Shown: piece after piece, positions 1 to 9,085 of the stretch
How positions within the stretch are numbered: position 1 is the first letter of the stretch
Layout: each line of letters starts with the position of its first letter
From: Bolinopsis microptera
Lineage: Eukaryota; Ctenophora; Tentaculata; Lobata; Bolinopsidae
Assembly: GCF_026151205.1 (NCBI RefSeq)
Contig: NC_087084.1
Span: 7,305,394 to 7,369,393 of the forward strand
DNA length: 64,000 nt
Reading direction: 5' to 3'
Made by a program: the position numbers and the translations under genes
Notes under the pieces: generated by a model
Database searches by the model: none
What the model was told of the DNA's origin: nothing
The model's input: only the letters and a program-made list of their open reading frames with translations

Positions 1-590
1 GATGTTTTGAATGGGGAAAGAGTTTGAGTAGTTCAACAATCATGCACATCAGTGTTTATGTCACTCAGTGTTTACTCTCTCGATTCTCCGTCTCCCTCAA
101 TGTTTGATGACCGACCCAGTGTTTCCCTCCGTATCCTTGCGTATTGACTGTCCGTCTCACTGTGCAGTGTTTAATATCTGTCTTTCAGTTTTCAATCTCT
201 ATCTCGTGTTAAATAGTTCTCTCTGTATTTAATGTCCGTCCAACTCCTAGTGTTCAATATCTGTCTCATCGTTTATTTTCCGTCTCGCTGTTCAATCTCC
301 GTATCTCAAGGTGCAAGGAGTGTATGATTGTAAACGTTTTGGATTTAGCTACAGATTTTGGAACTTTCCGATGGTAGGTAAATTCTCACCTACTTAACAG
401 ATTTTTCAGCGGAGTTTCATTGCAGTGTTTAAGGGTTCTCGGATAATGCTCTTATAAATTCATTATTTTACATCTGTGTTTCATTTTGTAAAAAAGATTT
501 CAAGTATAAAGATGATGACAATGACATGTCCGTTCTATAATTCGAACCGAAATATTGATTATGCAAACTTAGTCCGAGGAGGTGTTCTAG
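1..590. other. Non-coding, degenerate short repeats
   Basis: No convincing exon or RNA gene. Positions 50-300 hold a loose, roughly 30-base repetition of TGTTT(A)AT followed by TCCGTCTC or similar, too decayed to give a consensus unit. The rest is ordinary AT-rich sequence. Confidence 0.5.
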
Positions 591-692
591 CAAATGTCCA
601 CGCTGTCTTGTTGTTTACGTAAGCCGCTGTGCGTGACATTGTTAAGAAGTAAAAGACGCGCATTGCGCGCGCGATGTTTTGGTCATTTAAAT

Positions 693-1245
693 AAAATGAC
701 CCTCCTCGGCCGAATGACCCTCCTCGGCCACGTGAGTATGGTTTTTATTTTATTTTTAAAAATGACCCTGCTCGGCCATGGCCGAGGAGGGCCATTTTTG
801 TCATATTGTTTGGCCCTGCTCGGCCATGGCCGAGGAGGGCCATTTCTTGTTTGGCCCTGCTCGGCCATGGCCGAGGAGGGCCATTTTTTTCATATTCTTT
901 GGCCCTGCTCGGCCATGGCCGAGGAGGGCCATTTCTTGTTTGGCCCTGCTCGGCCATGGCCGAGGAGGGCCATTTTTGTCATATTGTTTGGCCCTGCTCG
1001 GCCATGGCCGAGGAGGGCCATTTCTTGTTTGGCCCTGCTCGGCCATGGCCGAGGAGGGCCATTTTTTTCATATTGTTTGGCCCTGCTCGGCCGAGGAGGG
1101 CCATTTCTTCGTCATATTGTTTGGCCCTGCTCGGCCATGGCCGAGCAGGGCCATTTTTAAAAAATGACCCTCCTCGGCCGAGTGACCCTCCTCGGCCACG
1201 TGAGTATGGTTTTTATTTTATTTTTAAAAATGACCCTCCTCGGCC
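693..1245. repeat. Palindromic GGCCATGGCC satellite with flanking direct repeats
   Basis: Nine units of a near-perfect 30-base palindrome centred on CGGCCATGGCCG lie between about 766 and 1152. Spacers alternate between a long form (ending CATATTGTTT) and a short form (CTTGTTT), so the true period is a dimer of about 88 bp. The last unit (about 1123-1152) is an exact palindrome and the eighth lacks its centre. An 85-bp direct repeat (693-777 and 1161-1245, two mismatches) flanks the array. The open frames across it are by-products of the repeat and I do not call them genes. Confidence 0.9.
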
Positions 1246-1249
1246 ACCA

Positions 1250-1700
1250 TAATTACAATTTCAGTTTCGTTTTTAAATGTTTTCGATCCATATTTATATC
1301 AAATATATTTCAATTAGTATTTGTCATGATATAAGATGTACAAAATACAAAAAATATTTTTATAAAATTGCACTTTTTTTCCTTCGAAACAATAAATTCA
1401 AACAATATATACACATAATATAACAACATATAAAAATTTAATATAAAAATTTAATAAAAATCTTAGACAATTTTATAAAAACCTTTTGTAGAAGTAGTAA
1501 TATTAGCCAATCCAATTAGTAGGCTCTAAATTAATAGCAAAATCTGTTATCTGATATTTTGACTATATTACCACATTTTTATTCCTCTTTCTTCTTTAAA
1601 AGCAATAATTATCGTTATTGGAGGACTTTGCCGCTTCGACGCGCCGCGCGAACTAGCATTCTTGCTTCGCATCGTCGATCGTTACTTTGCTTCGCAGAGC
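1250..1700. other. AT-rich spacer
   Basis: Very AT-rich sequence to about 1600, then the start of GC-rich hairpin-bearing repeat fragments (TTCGACGCGCC and similar). I see no gene. A long open frame from 1559 to 2113 crosses the MITEs listed here and has no protein-like features. Confidence 0.5.
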
Positions 1701-1703
1701 AAC

Positions 1704-1869
1704 TTGTAGCGCGATGCGCTACTGTGCCGCGCCGAGCTGATATGAATTTTGTCATACGTTGTATGACCCGCCGCGCACGAGTGCGCGGCTCCCCCTGTAT
1801 CGTCGAAACTCTACAGTTTCGACCGTGGGGTCACCACGTGATACAAAATGAATTGACATCGTCAATTAA
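1704..1869 (-). mobile_element. Hairpin MITE family B, with a family A element nested inside
   Basis: Runs from TTGTAGCGCG to GTCAATTAA and is flanked by a perfect 9-bp duplication CAGAGCAAC (1695-1703 and 1870-1878). It matches the reverse complement of the copies at 2928 and 3550 but lacks their middle. It contains GTAGCGC-GAT-GCGCTAC and AATTGAC-ATC-GTCAATT hairpins. The family A element 1749-1846 interrupts it. No coding capacity. Confidence 0.8.
1749..1846 (+). mobile_element. Hairpin MITE family A, copy 1
   Basis: Termini TTGTCATACG and CGTGATACAA. An 8-bp target duplication is visible as TATGAATT (1741-1748) and AATGAATT (1847-1854), 7 of 8 matching. Internal hairpins include GTCATAC-GTT-GTATGAC and a CCGCGCAC/GTGCGCGG stem. 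The third hairpin has a different stem (GTCGAAACT/AGTTTCGAC) from the other copies, so the fold is kept while the sequence differs. Confidence 0.8.
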
Positions 1870-2879
1870 CAGAGCAACGATCTCGATGGGTCGACATCGT
1901 CAATCAATTGTCGTTCTTAATGAGTTTGACGGATGTTACTCGTCTAAATTTCTTCGAAGTAGCGCGCGCCGCTTTCTTCTCAAAATGTTAGCCCGATGGA
2001 AAGTGCTACGAAGTAGCGCGCGTCGGGCCAGATCATTAAAAATGCAACGGTCAATTAATGAGTCAAATCTTATTTTTTTCCTAATAAGAGTAATTGCTTC
2101 GCTGTATCTTTAACCTGATTTTCTAAATAGTTGATCAACTAACTTTTTGAAAAAATTGCACTTTTTTGGATTTTTACAAAAAAATATTTTTGGAGGACTT
2201 CCCCGCCTCGAAAAGTGGCATGCAACGTATGTCAACTTAATCATGCGCCATAGAGCAAGTTTTCAGATACTGCCAATTTTAGGGGGTGCACGATAAAAAT
2301 AAACTTGCTCGGATTTTTAAAATTTTTGTACCATGATTGTTTTCTAGAGACTGTAAGAATTTTCACAGTACCAAATTTGTTTTACCTTTTTGGAAAGATC
2401 AGTGAATTTCGCCTATCGTTGATTTTTGTCGTATTATTCTGTCATATCTTAATTTGGTTCATTGAATGAGATCATTCTGAAAATGGGTACTGAAGACCTT
2501 CCAATAGGGCTTTCACAACTGTCCGAAAAATATGTTGGATATTGGAGTTCTAGTTGATATAGTAATTGTAATGAAAATAGGGCAAAATGGGGCAAAATAC
2601 GCTGTTTTAAGCTGTAACATAATGTTTAATGGTTAGATATGCTTTAAATTTTTCGGACACTTTCCTTGTAAGTTTATGAATAAGCTCTAGCTTACCAAAA
2701 TCGGATCGAGGAAAGGTTACTCAATACGCATTTGTTTCAAGAATTTTGTGCTGGCCGAAATTAGCGCTAAAAAACCATCCTACAGTCGGCACGCGAGGCT
2801 CACTGTCGATGGCGCACTACATACCAATATAAGTATTAAATAGTCTAAACACAATCATCAGAGTATTATTTCACCCTTT
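1870..2879. other. Repeat fragments and unique AT-rich DNA
   Basis: 1870-2060 holds further hairpin fragments, including GCTAC-GAA-GTAGC near 2004 and repeated AAGTAGCGCGCG. From 2060 to 2879 I see no exon with good splice sites, no RNA gene and no tandem repeat. Confidence 0.5.
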
Positions 2880-3220
2880 GGGGTCGTTCACTTTTAAATA
2901 TTACGTAATCAGTCGAGGGGGAGGGGGTTAAGTTAATTGACCATTGACAATTTTAATTGACGATATGATGTCAATTCATCGCAGCTCGGTGCGGCACAGT
3001 AGCGCATCTCGCCGATCTTTGTCGTTGCGAGAAGCATAATTGAGTGCGCGGCGCGGCACAGTAACGCATCGCGCTACAAGGGAGGGGGGTTCCCAAATAA
3101 AATGATTACGCTAGTGTTATTTTAACACAGTAGCATTAGTTTTGTGTAAAACTGATTACGGAGGGGGGAGGGAGGGTTTAAAATTGTCCAAAAAGTGATC
3201 ACGCAATTGTGAACGACCCC
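2880..3220. mobile_element. MITE family C, copy 1 (GGGGTCGTTCAC termini)
   Basis: Perfect 12-bp terminal inverted repeat GGGGTCGTTCAC (2880-2891 and 3209-3220), followed by TTACGTAATC-like subterminal sequence and a G-rich interior. The same element type lies at 13404-13657. A family B element (2928-3079) is inserted in its G-rich part. No transposase. Confidence 0.85.
2928..3079 (+). mobile_element. Hairpin MITE family B, nested in family C
   Basis: Starts TTAAGTTAATTG and ends GCGCTACAA. It is flanked by a perfect 9-bp duplication GGGAGGGGG (2919-2927 and 3080-3088), which lies in the G tract of the host MITE, so the insertion order is clear. It shares about 125 bp with the copy at 3550-3674. 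Confidence 0.8.
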
Positions 3221-3382
3221 TTATAAGCAGAAAAAGGTATTTAAGATAAGTGGAGAGAATTCAGAGTACTGTACGTCCTATATATAGGCCAGGAAACATA
3301 GAAAAAGTTTGTCCCGCTATAATTAAATGTTAACAAATGAGTTAGGCCTATTTATATTATTTTGTAGGTTCAAGGTTGGACT

Positions 3383-3500
3383 TTGTCATACGTTGTATGA
3401 CCCGCCGCGCACGAAGTGCGCGGCTCCCCCTGTAGCGTCGAAGACGCTACAGTAGACGCTACTATAGTGAAGCGACCGTGGGGGTCACCACGTGATACAA
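3383..3500 (+). mobile_element. Hairpin MITE family A, copy 2
   Basis: Best-preserved forward copy. In order: GTCATAC-GTT-GTATGAC, CCGCGCAC-GAA-GTGCGCGG, TGTAGCGTC-GAA-GACGCTACA, then a GACC/GGTC stem and the CACGTGATACAA end. Flanking octamers GTTGGACT and GGAGGACT agree at 6 of 8 positions, consistent with an aged 8-bp target duplication. Confidence 0.75.
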
Positions 3501-3549
3501 GGAGGACTGGGTCTGGTTCAGAATAATGAATATTATGTAGTAGGGGATC

Positions 3550-3674
3550 TTAATTGACGATGTCAATTCATGGCAGCTCGGCGCGGCACAGTAGCGCATC
3601 TCGCCGATCTAGCCAGTCGCTGTGAGAAGCCTTATTGAGTGCGCGGCGCGGCACAGTAACGCATCGCGCTACAA
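3550..3674 (+). mobile_element. Hairpin MITE family B, copy 3
   Basis: TTAATTGACG to GCGCTACAA, flanked by a perfect 9-bp duplication TAGGGGATC (3541-3549 and 3675-3683). It carries AATTGAC-GAT-GTCAATT at one end and a GTAGCGC/GCGTTAC hairpin with loop ATC at the other. Confidence 0.85.
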
Positions 3675-3695
3675 TAGGGGATCCTAGGGGTTAAC

Positions 3696-3778
3696 TTAAC
3701 GGGTGATACTCGTTAAATATTTGTCAACCGTCCACGAGTCCAACTTGGCGCGCGTCTTGGTAGGTTATAAACCTACAA
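3696..3778 (+). mobile_element. Hairpin MITE family D, copy 1
   Basis: TTAACGGGTGATACTCG to AACCTACAA, with the terminal hairpin GTAGGTT-ATA-AACCTAC. The reverse complement of a second copy lies at 38605-38688, where a perfect 8-bp duplication fixes the ends. Here the flanks are other repeats and no duplication is clear. Confidence 0.65.
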
Positions 3779-3783
3779 GGGTT

Positions 3784-3821
3784 TTGTATCACGTGGTGAC
3801 CCCCACGGTCGCTTCACTATA
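3784..3821 (-). mobile_element. Truncated family A MITE end
   Basis: Matches the reverse complement of the CACGTGATACAA end of family A for about 38 bases (TTGTATCACGTGG to CACTATA), then stops. It abuts a second copy of the flanking sequence GGGTCTGGTTCAGAAT (3508-3549 repeated at 3827-3868), so a local duplication or recombination joined the two. Confidence 0.6.
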
Positions 3822-3920
3822 CTCATGGGTCTGGTTCAGAATGATGAATATCATGCAGTAGGGGATCCAACTGTTTGGGTGAAGAGGGTGTTAGGAATGT
3901 GTTTACTTTTAGTATATTAA

Positions 3921-4125
3921 TACGTACGTACCTGGAATTTTAACTGTAAAATATTGTGAACATGTAAAATATAGTGTAAATGCAGGAAATAGCGTAAGCG
4001 AGCGACCGATTTCATTCTCTGTACCCAATATTGGGTTTCGGTGAAAATATTTCAATACTAACGTAGGTAATTACTCAAACTCAAAGTTGGAAATTTGAAT
4101 ACAATAAACAATAAAACATGAAATG
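3921..4125 (+). repeat. Dispersed repeat, copy 1 (second at 5291-5487)
   Basis: About 200 bp beginning ACGTACCTGGAATTTTAAC is repeated at 5291-5487 with high identity, including CCCAATATTGGG and the CGAGCGACCGATTTC block. No terminal repeats or coding capacity. It could be a fragment of an interspersed element or a local duplication. Confidence 0.8.
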
Positions 4126-4222
4126 AGTTTTTTAACTAAACGAAGAGAGACGAGAGTCATTATCGTCAAAAGTTTTTAGAGCAGCTGTTTTTGCAAAAGC
4201 TGATCATCTCTAGAGTTAGAAA

Positions 4223-4262
4223 ATGTTCCTGCTTTTCCTCTTCTTGACAAGTTCCATTAGTG
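4223..4262 (+). CDS. Candidate signal-peptide exon
   Basis: ATG followed by 12 mostly hydrophobic codons (MFLLFLFLTSSIS) and one extra base, then GTAAGT. The phase-1 end joins exactly to the phase-1 acceptor at 6720 to give Gly-Phe-Gln-Asp-Lys. Translation could instead begin at the ATG at 6683, just upstream of that acceptor, which also encodes a hydrophobic leader (MVMFLMLTVCVSG). Which is used cannot be decided here; both end in the same Ser-Gly junction. Confidence 0.55.
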
Positions 4263-4880
4263 GTAAGTTATTAAGTTATATTAATAGGTCAAACTATCTA
4301 ATTGATTCATTTCTTATCCAATTAATTTTATGTTTCTTCAAATTGGCTGAATATGACTGGTTGGAAGCTAAAAAGGATTCGATGAGTAAAAACTATTTTA
4401 GAAGTCATAGGAATTTTAAGGAGAAATTGTTCATTTTTCGTCCATCTAATATGGGTTGGTCTGATACTAATTGCGGGAGAATCCGAGAACGGAAAGCCCA
4501 ATTAAGTGTCCGGGAATTCCACGGAAATATATTCAGTGAAATTCCTTATTTCACCGAATCTCCCGTAATTACTATTAGCGGTTAGCCTCATCAGACGCAA
4601 GTTGAAAAGTTGACTAATTATCGTCTTAGTACAGACAGATCCGTCTGAAAAAATCGATCTACCGACAAAAGAAGCTTTTTAAGGATTTTTGACGTTTTTG
4701 AGTCTCATTAGGTGCCCTTTATGGCTGACCAAATTTTCCAAACTTTTCCACTTTTACCAATTAACTGATTGTCTGACGTAAACATTACTTTTACAAAAGT
4801 AATTTTTCCTCCTGATAAATGAACACCCTCGATTAATCCGCAAGCTTTTACGATGTTCAAAACTAAAGATATTCGACAAA

Positions 4881-4981
4881 AAATTGAACTGTAATGTCTT
4901 TTCATCTCATCATTGTTCAATCATTGTACAGATATCTGTACAATGATCGACCTGAGACGAAGAGACATTACAGTTCAATTT
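4881..4981. repeat. Foldback with 28-bp perfect palindrome
   Basis: Outer arms AAATTGAACTGTAATGTCT (4881-4899) and its exact reverse complement (4963-4981) enclose a perfect 28-bp palindrome centred on GATATC (4920-4947). No coding content and no clear target duplication. It could be a small foldback element or a cruciform-forming site. Confidence 0.8.
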
Positions 4982-5290
4982 CATCGCTACATGTTTCTGT
5001 GGAATTCCACCGTAAGTTTCGCCGTAATTCCAGGAATTACGGAGAAGTTTGGCTTCTCGGTTGCTGCCTACTTCCTTATCTTTTCGATTGAAAGGTTATA
5101 AAATCTAGCTTAAGCATTAAGATGACTAACCTTACAATAAAAACTGTGACCACTACAATTGTTGTAGATAGGGCTCTGATATAAACTGGAGTGAAACTCT
5201 TGTTGGCTACACCGTCACCGTTACCATGGTTACGTGCTACAGTCTCTTGCTGTCTATTCATGTTAGCCACGTGATATCTTATCACAAACA

Positions 5291-5487
5291 ACACGTACCT
5301 GGAATTTGAACTGTAAAATATTGTGAAAATGTAAAATATAGTGTAAATGCAGGAAATAGTGTGAGCGAGCGACCGATTTCATTCTCTGTACCCAATATTG
5401 GGTTTCGGTCAAAATAATTTAATACAGTAATACTAACGTAGGTAACTACTCAAACTCAAAGTTGGAAATTTGAATACATTCCATAAA
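5291..5487 (+). repeat. Dispersed repeat, copy 2
   Basis: Second copy of the 3921-4125 repeat, with small indels in the last third. Confidence 0.8.
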
Positions 5488-5526
5488 ACATGCGATGGTT
5501 TGAAGTATACTTAGTCGAAATATTGT

Positions 5527-5640
5527 GATAAAATTTGAAGTCGAAATTCGAAGTCGAAATTCGAAATCGAAATTCGAAGTCGAAATTTTGCAGTCGAAAT
5601 TTGGAGTCGAAATTTGAAGTCGAAATTTTGCAGTCATAAG
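5527..5640. repeat. GAAGTCGAAATT tandem repeat
   Basis: About nine degenerate copies of a 12-14-base unit based on GAAGTCGAAATT, in the first intron of the receptor gene. The minus-strand open frame across it is a repeat artefact. Confidence 0.75.
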
Positions 5641-6203
5641 CTGAAGAATAAGTAAACGATGGTAGTCATTATTGTCATTACGATGGTTGTCATTATCGTC
5701 GTAGTCACGATACAGGTGAAACTACAATGGTGGTCACGACAATGGGGTCACAACGTGATAGTGATACAAAAAATTCCAAAAATAATCGATTTAAATCCCA
5801 TTTAATTAAAATTAAATTGCGAATCCTAGTCCTTTCTGTTTCCATAGGAATTGCCTGGTCATGGTGATTCTGAAACTTAGCCGGAAGGCACTGTTCATCC
5901 TACCTATCATAACCCTGTGGAATTGCTCTAGCTCAATTGTTTTAGCTTCAGATGATGCACATTTTAAATTAGATAATACATTTTTTGTATATGCCCCATT
6001 TTATTCGCAAAAAATACTACAATATTGATATTATTTCGAGATTTTTTACTTAGGTACACAGCACTCAGAGAAGGATTCATTATAAATAGACATTTCAGGA
6101 TGATGATTAATCAATCTACACTGGCATGGACTGTCACGTAACCTTTTCAACACGTTCTCTAGCTGGCCCTGAACGACTATTCGAAACCCTATATTATAAG
6201 CCT

Positions 6204-6222
6204 CTAACCCTAACCCTAACCC
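6204..6222. repeat. Interstitial telomere-like CCCTAA repeats
   Basis: Three tandem CTAACC units, identical to the TTAGGG telomere repeat of many animals. Too short to say more than that a healed break or chance may have left it. Confidence 0.5.
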
Positions 6223-6407
6223 AATTCCTATAAGTGCCTAAGTGCATAGGCCTAACAAAAGCATATGCAACCCTAACGAGAAATTATACCAATTTCCTTA
6301 TACGGTTATTTCACGTAATCATGAGGGTGATTCGGATTCAGCGTCCGAAAATACATCGATTTAAGTTGGTTTTAGAAAAATCTCGAATCTCGAGTGTAAA
6401 GTGATTT

Positions 6408-6490
6408 AGCACGCTCGGCCGGACATTTCACAGATAAAAGGCTAGTTTAGCACGCTCGGCCGGATATTTCACAGATAAAAGGCTAGTTTA
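6408..6490. repeat. Two-copy 42-bp tandem repeat
   Basis: TTAGCACGCTCGGCCGGA followed by CATTTCACAGATAAAAGGC, then repeated with one substitution. It lies upstream of the pentraxin exon. Confidence 0.8.
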
Positions 6491-6719
6491 GCTCTCCCAA
6501 AAAGGACCCCTCATCGGAATGTAGTATTTACTGAAAAAGAAGGTCCCTTGAACCTGCAATATTGGGATGCAATATTCAACAAATTAATCATATTGGACTA
6601 GCTCCCAGTCGTCTCCTTGTAAATAGAGCTCTGCAACTTCTTATAGGAACGTTTCCAATCGTAAAAAATCGAAATCGTAAAAATGGTTATGTTTTTGATG
6701 TTAACTGTTTGCGTCTCAG

Positions 6720-7193
6720 GTTTTCAAGACAAGCTACTCCGCTTCCCAAACGACCTTTCCAAAGATAACTATGTGATTATGAAGCCTGATTTCAGCGCTG
6801 TACAACGGGAAATCTCCATCTGCTCCTGGCTCAAGATATGCTTTGATTACACACCCTTTTCAAGTAGATTTGCTGTACCATGGTTCAGCTACGCTGTTCA
6901 TGAAGCCGACAACACAATACTTTTGGGGGTTGAGTATTTCTTTATGGTTACCTCCGCGGGAAATTCGTACCTCATGCAATTGCCAATAACTATCATACGA
7001 GATGAGTGGTACCACTTTTGTTTCACCTGGAAATCTGGAAGTGCAGATGTGTATGTTAATGGAGTTTCAGTGCTCTTTGATGAACAACGTGACGTAAGAG
7101 GACACATACCTTTAGGTGGAACTCTTGTTTTGGGACAAGACCAGGATGGCATAGGCTGGTTTGGGGATTATGAACAGGGCGGATCGTTTGCCG
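6720..7193 (+). CDS. Pentraxin domain exon 1
   Basis: Preceded by GCGTCTCAG and followed by GTAATT. It encodes a jelly-roll pentraxin/laminin-G-like domain: FPND strand near the start, the SICSWLK strand, WYHFCFTWKSGS (the family's W-x-H-x-C-x-x-W block), VYVNG, and LVLGQDQDGIGW, which matches the calcium-site signature region of pentraxins. It continues in the next exon with LNVFKKKLTEKEV. Phase 1 at both ends, so it could be shuffled as a unit. Confidence 0.85.
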
Positions 7194-7292
7194 GTAATTA
7201 AAGAACATATTTTTAGCGAGGAGGCTGCTTGTGTCCATCCAAAGTTTTATTGACATGGTAACATTTTTCTGAGACCTAACATTATATTGCAG

Positions 7293-7479
7293 GTGACATG
7301 TACCAATTGAATGTCTTCAAGAAAAAACTGACTGAGAAAGAGGTGATAGAGATGTATGATAACTGTTGGTGGTGGACAGATAGGAGCCGCAAACTTAACT
7401 CTGACGTTGTTTTTAGCTGGAACGAAATATTGAGGAAAGGAGCGATTAAACTTTAAAGGGAACATTACAATGGAGGAAA
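7293..7479 (+). CDS. Pentraxin domain exon 2, copy 1, frameshifted
   Basis: Acceptor ATTGCAG, donor GTAAGT at 7480. It encodes the end of the pentraxin fold (LNVFKKKLTEKEVIEMY, then VVFSWNEIL). Seven extra bases, CTTTAAA (7451-7457), sit between ATTAAA and GGGAAC and create an in-frame TAA. Copy 2 of the exon (8506-9061) has a MITE at exactly this point. Without the extra bases the frame runs to the donor in phase 1 and fits the next exon. Confidence 0.8.
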
Positions 7480-7506
7480 GTAAGTGGTAAACTGTATGTA
7501 AAAGAG

Positions 7507-7617
7507 GTAGGGAGGTAGGGAGGTATGGAGGTAGGGAGGTAGGGAGGTAGGGAGGTAGGGAGGTAGGGAGGTAGGGAGGTAGGGAGGTAGGGAGGTAGGG
7601 AGGTAGGGAGGTAGGGA
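7507..7617. repeat. GGTAGGGA minisatellite, short copy
   Basis: About 14 units of the 8-mer GGTAGGGA with one GGTATGGA variant. It starts about 25 bases after the donor of pentraxin exon 2. The paralogous array at 9086-9592 is more than four times longer. Confidence 0.95.
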
Positions 7618-7675
7618 GTAACCGTACACCGTAGTACATTCTAGTAAGAATTTGATAATCGGACTATTCTTTTAG

Positions 7676-7766
7676 AGGAGTGCCTCAGCAAGACTTGTGA
7701 GAGTATAGATCCAGAATGGAAACAACGTGAGATACCCATATGCAAATTTAATACAACTTATGGCCG
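7676..7766 (+). CDS. Linker exon, copy 1 (copy 2 at 9650-9740)
   Basis: 91 bases between TTCTTTTAG and GTAAGC, phase 1 in and phase 2 out. It encodes a short Cys-containing linker (ECLSKTC, then PICKFNTTYG) joining the pentraxin domain to the 7TM exon. The copy at 9650-9740 has the same length and splice sites. Confidence 0.7.
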
Positions 7767-8001
7767 GTAAGCACATCTTTACAGTTTACATCATGCAAGT
7801 TGGTTCTTTTTTCATCCTCAAGTTGATGTGACTGCCCCGAGATATAATTAATAACGTTAACTCCAACCTTCACAAACTTTAATTATTGGTTTTTTAAATA
7901 TCTCCTTTCTCAGAGAGATGGTGCAAAAGACAAGAGTTGACAGCTTTTTTGTTTTGGAGTCCCTTAGGCTCAGATCAAAGTATGGAATTAAAGATTATGC
8001 T

Positions 8002-8284
8002 CAGTGGCGTAACGAAGGGCCCTGCTGACCCCGCTGTGCAGGGGGGCGCCGTCTTAGGGGGGCGCCAAATCGTCGTTTGAATGTGGGACAATTTCGAAAA
8101 CTTAAAGTACTAGCAAAACTGCGCGTTTTGCTCTAGATACATACTTTTTTAGAGATTTTACCGGCGTATCCTCTAAAATCACCTAATTTGTTCAATTTTA
8201 GGGAGGGGCACCAAAAGGGGAAGGGGCGCCAACAGGGGGGCGCCTTTTCGGCAGGGGGCGCCAACAGGCAACGTTACGCCACTG
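8002..8284. mobile_element. CAGTGGCG MITE, copy in duplication 1
   Basis: 283 bp with inverted termini CAGTGGCGTAACG and CGTTACGCCACTG and a G-rich interior with repeated GGGGGGCGCC. The termini resemble those of hAT-type elements. It sits inside the coding sequence just before helix 1. TTATGCT is present on both sides, two or three bases off the right end, as a duplicated target. Confidence 0.85.
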
Positions 8285-8664
8285 AATTTATGCTGAACGA
8301 TTAATACTGATATCCTGGAGTTTAACCGTTCTTCTAACGTCTTTGATAGAAGACCAGGATGGCATAGGCTGGTTTGGGGATTATGAACAGGGCGGATCGT
8401 TTGCCGGTAATTAAAGAACATATTTTTAGCGAGGAGGCTGCTTGTGTCCATCCAAAGTTTTATTGACATGGTAACATTTTTCTGAGACCTAACATTATAT
8501 TGCAGGTGACATGTACCAATTGAATGTCTTCAAGAAAAAACTGACTGAGAAAGAGGTGATAGAGATGTATGATAACTGTTGGTGGTGGACAGATAGGAGC
8601 CGCAAACTTAACTCTGACGTTGTTTTTAGCTGGAACGAAATATTGAGGAAAGGAGCGATTAAAG

Positions 8665-9032
8665 CATAGTTGTTACGGACGTCCTGGACGAACTTTAAAA
8701 AGGTGCCGAACTGGACGAATTTTTTAACGAAATAGACGAACTTTAACCGAATTTTTAATGACCTCCCAAAATTCAGATCACTGGACAATTGAAATACCAA
8801 TTTTCTAAATTTTGCTCACCACAAATTGTACACGGCGTACACGCTATACAATATTGTATACAGCGCACTTGTTTACAAGTGTAATAGTGATCGCACCTAA
8901 GCCATTCATTATAAAATCAAAACATATGCCAATAAAATTTACGCAACGAATTTTCACGAATTTTCACGAATTTTTAAAAGGTGCCGAACTGGACGAACTT
9001 TTCGCATTTCTTCGACGAACTTAACAACTATG
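8665..9032. mobile_element. CATAGTTGTTA MITE inside pentraxin exon 2, copy 2
   Basis: 368 bp with a perfect 11-bp terminal inverted repeat CATAGTTGTTA and a perfect 8-bp duplication GATTAAAG (8657-8664 and 9033-9040). Subterminal repeats of GGACGAACTT occur at both ends. The 8-bp duplication suggests a hAT-like mobiliser. No transposase. Confidence 0.9.
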
Positions 9033-9085
9033 GATTAAAGGGAACATTACAATGGAGGAAAGTAAGTGGTAAACTGTATGTAAAA

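Larger units (their letters stand above)
7136..8349 (+). repeat. Tandem duplication, copy 1
   Basis: The segment from AGACCAGGATGG (end of pentraxin exon 1) through the helix 1 coding region is repeated at 8350-10322. At the 8349/8350 joint, helix 1 sequence (CTTTGATAG) runs straight into pentraxin sequence with about 3 bases of shared AGA. Apart from array length, one MITE and the 7-base footprint the copies look near-identical. Confidence 0.9.

Noticed and set aside
594-1252. Several long open frames on both strands over the palindromic satellite
   Set aside because: They are translations of one repeat with no stops; no start context, splice sites or protein features.
1559-2113. 184-residue Arg-rich open frame
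   Set aside because: Runs through two nested MITEs and their flanks; composition follows the GC-rich hairpins.
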